Shown: positions 6,801 through 9,694 of the stretch, in pieces
Position numbering within the stretch: position 1 is the first letter of the stretch
Layout: each line of letters opens with the position of its first letter
From: an uncultured Cellvibrio sp.
GTDB lineage: Bacteria > Pseudomonadota > Gammaproteobacteria > Pseudomonadales > Cellvibrionaceae
DNA length: 9,694 bases
NCBI GenBank assembly: GCA_946480695.1
Contig: CAMLKG010000058.1
Coordinates: 1 to 9,694 of the forward strand
Direction of reading: 5' to 3'
Notes under the pieces: generated by a model
Seen by the model: only the letters and a program-made list of their open reading frames with translations
The model's database searches: none
Told to the model about the DNA's origin: nothing
Made by a program: the position numbers and the translations under genes

Positions 6801-9694
6801 TGGTTCAGATCTCAACGACATATTGGTCGGTGGAAAAGGCAATGATTCCCTGACTGGGTTATATGGTGACGATACCTATCAAATTAATTTGGGGGACGGT
6901 GTTGATACAATTATTGACACCGGAGGTCTCGACTCAATTAAATTTGGTGCAGGTATTTTTGAAGGTAATGTCAGCTTTAATCGCTATGGTTTAGTCATCA
7001 CGTCAAATACTGGCGAGCAAAAAGTAAATTTTAATTATACCGCTATTGAAAAAGTTGAATTTGCCAATGGCAATATTTGGGATGCAGCCTATATCCAAAA
7101 AGAGTCAATCAAAGGTACAACGGGTAACGATGAAATCGTTGGCTTTAACACTAACGAAGTTTTTAATGGGGGAAAGGGTAACGATACTATTTACGGGGGT
7201 GGTGGCGATGACACCTACATATTTAATCGGGGCGATGGTATCGATCGGATTAGGGATGATGTAGGCACAACAATTCGTTTCGGTTTAGGGATTAATGAGA
7301 GTGATGTCACTGTACGTTACGACAGTTGGGGAGTTGCTTCTTTTTACTTGAATACTGGAGAACGAGTTGATTTTGGTCTAAGTACAAATCCTGAAGGAGC
7401 TCAGGTTGCAAGTGTTCAATTTGCTGGCGGTGCTGTATGGGATGCGGAGCGCATTTATAGGGAAAGTGTAAAAGGCTCAAGCGGCGCGGATTATATTTAT
7501 AGCTTTTCGGGCAACGATACCATTTACGGCGGTGCGGGCGCTGATACTATCGTTAGCGGTGCTGGAAATGATGTGATTAATGGCGGTTTAGGTTTTGATA
7601 GTTTAGAGGGCCGTGCAGGTGATGATACCTATCAATTCGCACGTGGAGATGGCGTAGACGTTATAAAAGACAGCGGCGGTGCGGATACCATTCAATTTTT
7701 AAGCGGTATTTTACCTGGCGATGTTACTTTAATGAAAGTCGGACAAAATTTATTTATTTCAATCGCTGATAGTAACAACAGCATTCAGGTTGTCGATGAG
7801 TTTTCCAATGGTGTACTAAACCCATCTTCTGCCGTAGAAAAAATAACTTTTTTAGATGGTACTATTTGGGACTCTACAGTAATTGAACAAAAAATAGTTG
7901 AGTCAACGCAAAACCCTATGCTTATCGTAGGCGGAAATTACGGTGATGAAATTCATCTTGCGGACACCGCTAATTATGTAATTTACGGTATGGACGGCAA
8001 CGATGATATTTCCGGCGGTGACGGCAACGATAAATTAATTGGCGGTAATGGAATTAATTTTCTGAATGGAGGCAAAGGTAATAATACTTACTTTATTAAT
8101 GATGACGCCGGAACACAAATTATTACTTCTTTTGCCAATGTTTCTGGCCAAACGAACAGAGTTTTATTTTCGGATGCTGTTTCAAAAGACGATGTTCAGG
8201 TCAGATTGGCCCCGCGACACGGAGTATCCAGTATTGAAAATGGTTCATTGCGTTATTATCTTTATGAATCCTCAATCAGGAATATCGTTTTAACCAGCAA
8301 TAAACAATCAGTTTATTTGGTCGGCGATTTTAGATATCAGCCTTATGCTTCGCAAGACTTTGGTTTCGTTGAATTTTCTGATGGAACAAAATGGGACATA
8401 AACGAATTATTGCGACGCAGTTCTACCCGCGTACCGATGCAACCAACGGCTCAATTCGATACTACAGGTAAATATATTACCGGTATTGCTGAAAGTGGAG
8501 CTGTCGTCAGCGTTAAAGATACCAACGGCGTTGAATTGGGTTCTGCTCTAGCATCTGCCTCGAATGGTAGTTTTAACATCACATTAGCAACAGCACTAAT
8601 TAATTCTGAAGCCGTAAACGTAACTGCAAAAAGTATAGAGGGAAATATTTCTGTTGCGAAATCTATTACTGCGCCTTTAATAGACGTGACGCCACCTGCA
8701 CAACCCACTGCTGCATTCGATCCCACGGGCAAAATTATTTCCGGTATTTCAGAAGCGGGCAGCATAGTCAGTGTAAAGACTGCGAGCGCGATTGAAATAG
8801 GCAGTGTCCAAGCTGATGCCACGTCGGGGGCTTATAAAATTACACTGGTAACGGCACTAACGCAGCAAGATATAGTAAATGTAACGGCGAAGGATCCAGC
8901 GGGAAATATTTCGATTCAAAAATCTATTACGGCGCCTAATCTGGGAACAGATATCACGCCACCTGCACAACCTACTGCAGCATTCGATGCTACCGGTAAA
9001 GTTATTTCCGGTGTTGCAGAAGCAGGCAGCACTGTGAGTTTGAAAAATGCAGCGGGGACAGAGTTAAAGGCTGTCACAGCAAACGCAACAACTGGTGCTT
9101 ATTCGATCACCTTGACCAATGCATTAATTAATAATGAAACGGTATATGTAACTGCCACAGATGCCGCAGGAAATGTATCGACGATCAAAAGTATTGTTGC
9201 ACCTGATTTAATCGCGCCTTCTGTGCCCACGGCAGCATTTGATGTTGCTGGTAAAGTTATCAGTGGTGTGGCTGAGGCGGGTAGCACAGTCACTGTTAAA
9301 AACTCATCTGGAGTGGAGTTAAAAACCACTGTTGCAGATGCCTCTACCGGTGCTTATAGCGTCACGCTTACAACAGCGTTAATTAATAAAGAAACCGTCA
9401 ATGTTACTGCCAAAGATACTGCGGGAAATATCTCGGGAATAAAGACCATAGTTGCACCAGACAAAACACCGCCTGCTATTCCTACGGCGAGTTTTGATAT
9501 AGCAGGAAAAGTGATTAGCGGTGTAGCAGAAGCAGGCAGCGTTGTCGTTGTTAAAAACGCAAATAATACGAATACACTGGGCACTGTTACGGCTCATGCA
9601 ACAACAGGCGCTTATTCGATAACCCTCGTGTCTGCCTTAACTAATAAAGAAACCGTTAATATTACCGCTACGGACGCCGCAGGGAATGTATCTG
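814..9694 (+). CDS. Giant modular RTX exoprotein with embedded zinc metallopeptidase and Ig-like repeats (3' end outside window)
   Basis: One uninterrupted frame of 2960 codons (roughly 300 kDa) runs off the window. There is no N-terminal signal peptide: the protein begins MSDVLIDVGLNEEQ. Module order by residue: helical N-terminus with hydrophobic hairpin (1-290, hairpin about 150-204); RTX block 1 (294-395); RTX patches and non-RTX islands (396-735); RTX block 2 (736-874); a beta-like linker (about 890-1069); nine RTX plus calcium-binding-related units (1070-2540); Ig-like repeats (2543 on). A flagellinolysin-like peptidase (1393-1656) carries H1486-E1487-L-T-H1490 and E1508-G-T-A-E1512. 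RTX repeats of the GGxGxDxLxG type fold on binding calcium after type I secretion, so a cell-surface or extracellular location is expected; the C-terminal export signal is not seen. No cysteine occurs in the translated part. The role is uncertain: secreted protease, adhesin or toxin are all compatible. The only visible neighbour is the coupled membrane protein upstream. Confidence 0.96.
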   Translation, partial: MSDVLIDVGLNEEQKAALEAMLAGFEESAKGEGMNGLHETINVKTELLKEKYSAYNKANNIGYEWISKNSNSLDYKANVVEGAIKKIKADIAASIADAEDSIDTAEKTKKFLVNFSRVSGALGIAITLEEIKDAVDKGDNREIARLVTKAAVVSATSYTVAALAGMAASGLAGALTVGLTSSLLLAIIPIIVVGAAAYAVADAFDKATKKDGGKYAHYFAGFDSPLTVMDSTFGGDGNAVEFTRNLMANQAGFSYDGINELIENGIQFDRVQSAALNFNSVDGKTLGDEKKDVIEGTDILLDKLYGMGGDDYLRGLKGFDYLDGGDDNDILEGGDDSDTLIGGSGNDILDGGAGFDILTGGEDADMLLGGADNDTLDGGAGNDILKGGAGNDTYRFSGNFGRDLIDDNEGANTLDINGVIGSFTQLAKDSIIYYDDINNPTRKAVVIDEGNTQSLIISTVSKSGLAITDSGNSVTIKNWTGSGFGIVLNDAAELTPDTEKVFTVNGSNDDNALSLNNAGDTNPNYGVMGYVTVNANGGAGNDLIMGLATGKDTLLGGDGNDVISSGFTTGVTGSAHMRVLDVPGIDSIRGGKGNDYIVASALAVAHGDEDDDVLRADTTLYAVIPGANRDVAWKDLQQFMNYMPEQNDASGATEFTIGLTFKKNLTAEFKEFTSASGSKFIARHENGTTTIAYNFSYVNGSYVYDNANAWEIVERDIVPGIGTYDAVGKMQGASLFGDAGNDYLFGGARSDYLSGGVDKDTIFGGEGQDTIDGGLDNDLLVGSEGDDLLNGGQGDDTIFGSQGGARAEASDNDVLYGGSGADKLYGGAGKDYLDGGIGLDELHGGDGEDYLYGGDDQDIDYLYGGADDDTIIMGPLDQADGGSGNNIYIWDPRQVTNVQPLDLVPVSAENVAATGNIFGDILGSTTSTGSSPNVITNLIYIRNTEGNNTLGIAGMSDFNDASINISGNYLLLTTGNNQHLAIQDGVSNTPVQIAFGRTVEQLASTPVVFTPLNEEHFLNGVAPLEQTTITSSDLMLAKLETAVVLKGGTSQYLVGGLNKDVLTANLSGSVLIGGKGNDTLIGDAGNDTYIIRKDDGNDTIVDIGGNNHIKFDKNISVGQTTVRRNGTDLVFTIAEDQYITVKNMFNAHGALIAENGIQNVTFYDGALNTVWDLNQLKQRALASTVADDTITGFDGDDTYHYSLGDGRDVITDTQGNDTIQLGAGITQSQVIVRKDANNNLILSFADGGSITVANAFNSSGEFTGNAIESVTFADNSIWNLAQLKAEVLKDHTHAYNGTQTDDSLIGSAAKDILIGGKGNDSLFGGAADDVYQYALGDGNDVITDTHGTDKIHFTAGITQSNVVARSNGKDLMLTLADGAVLTVKDMFVTKTPNVVDPLITAILHKLETRWIPQAETLIENHFGLVGRGNLELNFGRNITGGHVANISFKVAADGQSVIPVLTIDLDDFADLPNGSTPYYYDRLITHELTHVVMANNMDIFNLPGWFVEGTAEFIQGADERVKAELRNINTQSNFEALFKTTAGSPSTSAGYAVSYIAVKFLDNDIRANGGIGIREVFDQLKLGKTLDQSLTAVSSAHNGMNGLWDDLFTFESHFKSTGLSSIDSLFNLNDSDTGSIAGSDYGNAPLDAKAVVADTDIGGPKHLNLVVPSQFIAVGDEQNEIEAIQFSDGTVWNAERLQQEIMSAPIIGTDSNDQLIGTDGNEILIGHKSNDALGGGNGNDIYQFEMGDGWDYITETAGTDTIRFGASINESDVSIHRYFNQLRVLLSNGEYITVTNMFDMDTGEIISGNSIEQIQFSNGNSWDLNRIRQEITKGVVLQGTAGSDDFQGFFANDILNGNGGRDYLYAYDGDDILNGGTGDDALVGGLGNDLYQFALGDGSDDINEEGGVDTIKFSSEVLEGNVVLRRSQANLIIDLSTGGKITVWGMFDAATGAVIPNAAIEKIQFSNNNVWDLDYIQQAIMKPLILQGTDGVDNLVGSDLNDILVGGKGNDSLTGLYGDDTYQINLGDGVDTIIDTGGLDSIKFGAGIFEGNVSFNRYGLVITSNTGEQKVNFNYTAIEKVEFANGNIWDAAYIQKESIKGTTGNDEIVGFNTNEVFNGGKGNDTIYGGGGDDTYIFNRGDGIDRIRDDVGTTIRFGLGINESDVTVRYDSWGVASFYLNTGERVDFGLSTNPEGAQVASVQFAGGAVWDAERIYRESVKGSSGADYIYSFSGNDTIYGGAGADTIVSGAGNDVINGGLGFDSLEGRAGDDTYQFARGDGVDVIKDSGGADTIQFLSGILPGDVTLMKVGQNLFISIADSNNSIQVVDEFSNGVLNPSSAVEKITFLDGTIWDSTVIEQKIVESTQNPMLIVGGNYGDEIHLADTANYVIYGMDGNDDISGGDGNDKLIGGNGINFLNGGKGNNTYFINDDAGTQIITSFANVSGQTNRVLFSDAVSKDDVQVRLAPRHGVSSIENGSLRYYLYESSIRNIVLTSNKQSVYLVGDFRYQPYASQDFGFVEFSDGTKWDINELLRRSSTRVPMQPTAQFDTTGKYITGIAESGAVVSVKDTNGVELGSALASASNGSFNITLATALINSEAVNVTAKSIEGNISVAKSITAPLIDVTPPAQPTAAFDPTGKIISGISEAGSIVSVKTASAIEIGSVQADATSGAYKITLVTALTQQDIVNVTAKDPAGNISIQKSITAPNLGTDITPPAQPTAAFDATGKVISGVAEAGSTVSLKNAAGTELKAVTANATTGAYSITLTNALINNETVYVTATDAAGNVSTIKSIVAPDLIAPSVPTAAFDVAGKVISGVAEAGSTVTVKNSSGVELKTTVADASTGAYSVTLTTALINKETVNVTAKDTAGNISGIKTIVAPDKTPPAIPTASFDIAGKVISGVAEAGSVVVVKNANNTNTLGTVTAHATTGAYSITLVSALTNKETVNITATDAAGNVS
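1261..1425 (+). other. Hydrophobic hairpin in the N-terminal domain of the RTX protein
   Basis: Residues about 150-204 form two long Ala/Gly/Val/Leu-rich segments, roughly AAVVSATSYTVAALAGMAA and LTSSLLLAIIPIIVVGAAA, joined by a short Gly-rich turn. They follow a charged, helix-prone stretch (about 70-149, with many Lys, Glu and Asp) and precede DAFDKATKKDGGK. Pore-forming RTX toxins and channel colicins both carry hydrophobic helices N-terminal to or within their active region. The likeness here is in composition and layout only, and no specific family is recognised. A membrane-inserting role is inferred. Confidence 0.5.
1693..1998 (+). repeat. RTX block 1, about ten calcium-binding nonapeptides
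   Basis: After an entry sequence of the usual form (IEGTDILLDKLYG), about ten nonapeptides follow in register, such as GDDNDILEG, GSGNDILDG, GADNDTLDG and GAGNDILKG. The block closes with GNDTYRFSGNFGRD. Several units keep the consensus Gly and Asp at every calcium-contact position. Others vary (GLKGFDYLDG, GGEDADMLLG). The regular codon pattern makes the reverse strand look open, but nothing real is encoded there. Confidence 0.93.
2419..2610 (+). repeat. Short RTX patches between non-RTX segments
   Basis: Residues about 536-566 contain GGAGNDLIMG and GGDGNDVIS. After a non-repeat insert (SGFTTGVTGSAHMRVLDVPG), GGKGNDYIV follows. These isolated calcium-binding motifs sit after a segment of about 140 residues (nt 1999-2418) that has no RTX motif. 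Confidence 0.8.
2641..3009 (+). other. Non-RTX island of about 120 residues in the RTX protein
   Basis: Residues about 610-732 lack glycine/aspartate nonapeptides. They read as a mixed domain with ANRDVAWKDLQQFMNYMPEQ, then TEFTIGLTFKKNLTAEFKEF and a tyrosine-rich strand-like part (IAYNFSYVNGSYVYDN). I recognise no family. The island could be a small folded domain inserted between RTX blocks. Confidence 0.55.
3019..3435 (+). repeat. RTX block 2, about fourteen nonapeptides
   Basis: Residues 736-874 hold an almost continuous run of repeats such as GDAGNDYLF, GGEGQDTID, GGQGDDTIF, GGSGADKLY, GGAGKDYLD and GGDGEDYLY. One repeat is stretched by an insert (GSQGGARAEASDNDVLY) and another by two extra residues (GGDDQDIDYLY). 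This is the longest uninterrupted calcium-binding roll in the window. Confidence 0.93.
3480..4020 (+). other. Non-RTX linker of about 180 residues
   Basis: Residues about 890-1069 contain no nonapeptide. The stretch is rich in Asn, Thr, Ser, Ile and Val with alternating patterns suggestive of beta strands, for example INISGNYLLLTTGNNQHLAIQ and VVLKGGTSQYLVGGLNKDVL. Its end resembles the entry into a parallel beta roll. No family is recognised. Confidence 0.5.
4021..8433 (+). repeat. Nine tandem RTX plus calcium-binding-related units
   Basis: Each unit has an RTX-like start (GTxGxDxLxG), then GNDTYQFxxGDGxDxI, a middle strand series, a 'GxxITVxxMF' segment and a closing 'IEKIQFSNGxxWDLxxI' motif. 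The closing half matches what I know as the haemolysin-type calcium-binding-related domain. Starts lie near 4021, 4366, 4702, 5935, 6328, 6775, 7114, 7474 and 7903. Most units are about 112-149 residues. The third is interrupted by the peptidase domain. The second has lost most of its RTX part, the sixth and seventh lack the MF segment, and the ninth is longer and strongly diverged. The repeats differ enough that recent duplication is unlikely. Confidence 0.88.
4990..5781 (+). other. Flagellinolysin-like zinc metallopeptidase domain within the RTX protein
   Basis: Residues about 1393-1656 form a non-repeat domain. It runs from ITAILHKLETRWIPQAETLI through YYYDRLITHELTHVVM, LPGWFVEGTAEFIQGADER and GYAVSYIAVKFLDNDI to DTGSIAGSDYG. 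H1486 and H1490 of HExxH with E1508 of EGTAE are the expected zinc ligands, and E1487 the catalytic base. The motif order matches my memory of flagellinolysin, the collagenase-like (M9-type) peptidase found in the variable region of some flagellins. All key residues are present, so activity is plausible. The substrate is unknown; cleavage of host or competitor surface proteins, or of the protein itself, are inferences. Confidence 0.85.
8440..9694 (+). repeat. Tandem bacterial Ig-like repeats, fifth copy cut by window edge
   Basis: Repeat starts marked by [QVI]PTA.FD..GK lie at 8440, 8701, 8968, 9223 and 9478, spaced 87, 89, 85 and 85 residues apart. Each continues as I.G.AE.G..V.VK, then G.Y.ITL..AL.N.E.VNVTA and D.AGN.S, the layout of bacterial Ig-like domains common in large RTX adhesins. 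The copies are similar but not identical in DNA. Such arrays act as extended stalks. The array continues past the window. Confidence 0.92.

Noticed and set aside
4021..8433. Periodic DNA repeats that might suggest a CRISPR array or recent tandem duplication
   Set aside because: The periodicity is at protein level. Units differ in length and DNA sequence, all in one reading frame, with no constant short repeat and variable spacers.
8451..9597. Open frames on the - strand with repeated alanine/threonine-rich products
   Set aside because: They mirror the sense-strand Ig-like repeats, and their repetitiveness comes from those repeats.

Overview
The window holds two genes on the + strand and almost nothing else. 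A short AT-rich leader (1-230) is followed by a small four-helix membrane protein gene (231-812). One base after its stop codon, a giant gene starts at 814 and is still open at the window edge (814 to beyond 9694, 2960 codons seen). I translated the giant frame by eye from start to edge and met no stop codon and no cysteine.

The giant protein is a modular RTX exoprotein. In order it has: a non-RTX, mostly helical N-terminal part with an Ala/Gly-rich hydrophobic hairpin (residues about 1-290); a first block of calcium-binding nonapeptides (about 294-395); a mixed region with further RTX patches, non-RTX islands and a second long RTX block (about 396-1069); at least nine repeats that pair an RTX stretch with a haemolysin-calcium-binding-related half ending in a motif like 'IEKIQFSNG..WD' (about 1070-2540); and an array of about 85-89-residue bacterial Ig-like repeats (from about 2543), the fifth of which is cut by the window edge. 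A zinc metallopeptidase domain of the flagellinolysin/M9-like type (HELTH plus a downstream EGTAE motif, residues about 1393-1656) is lodged inside the third of the paired repeats.

The lack of a Sec signal peptide, the RTX repeats and the absence of cysteine all point to a type I secretion substrate, whose C-terminal signal would lie beyond the window. No transporter, membrane fusion protein or acyltransferase gene is visible here. The small membrane protein is probably translationally coupled to the giant gene. From topology and position, it could be an immunity protein for a membrane-active N-terminal domain, but that is inference.

The organism is most likely a Gram-negative proteobacterium of moderate-to-low GC, probably a gammaproteobacterium. 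Nothing in the window fixes the genus. The leader and small gene are clearly more AT-rich than the RTX parts, which suggests the 5' end of the locus may be a separately exchanged module.
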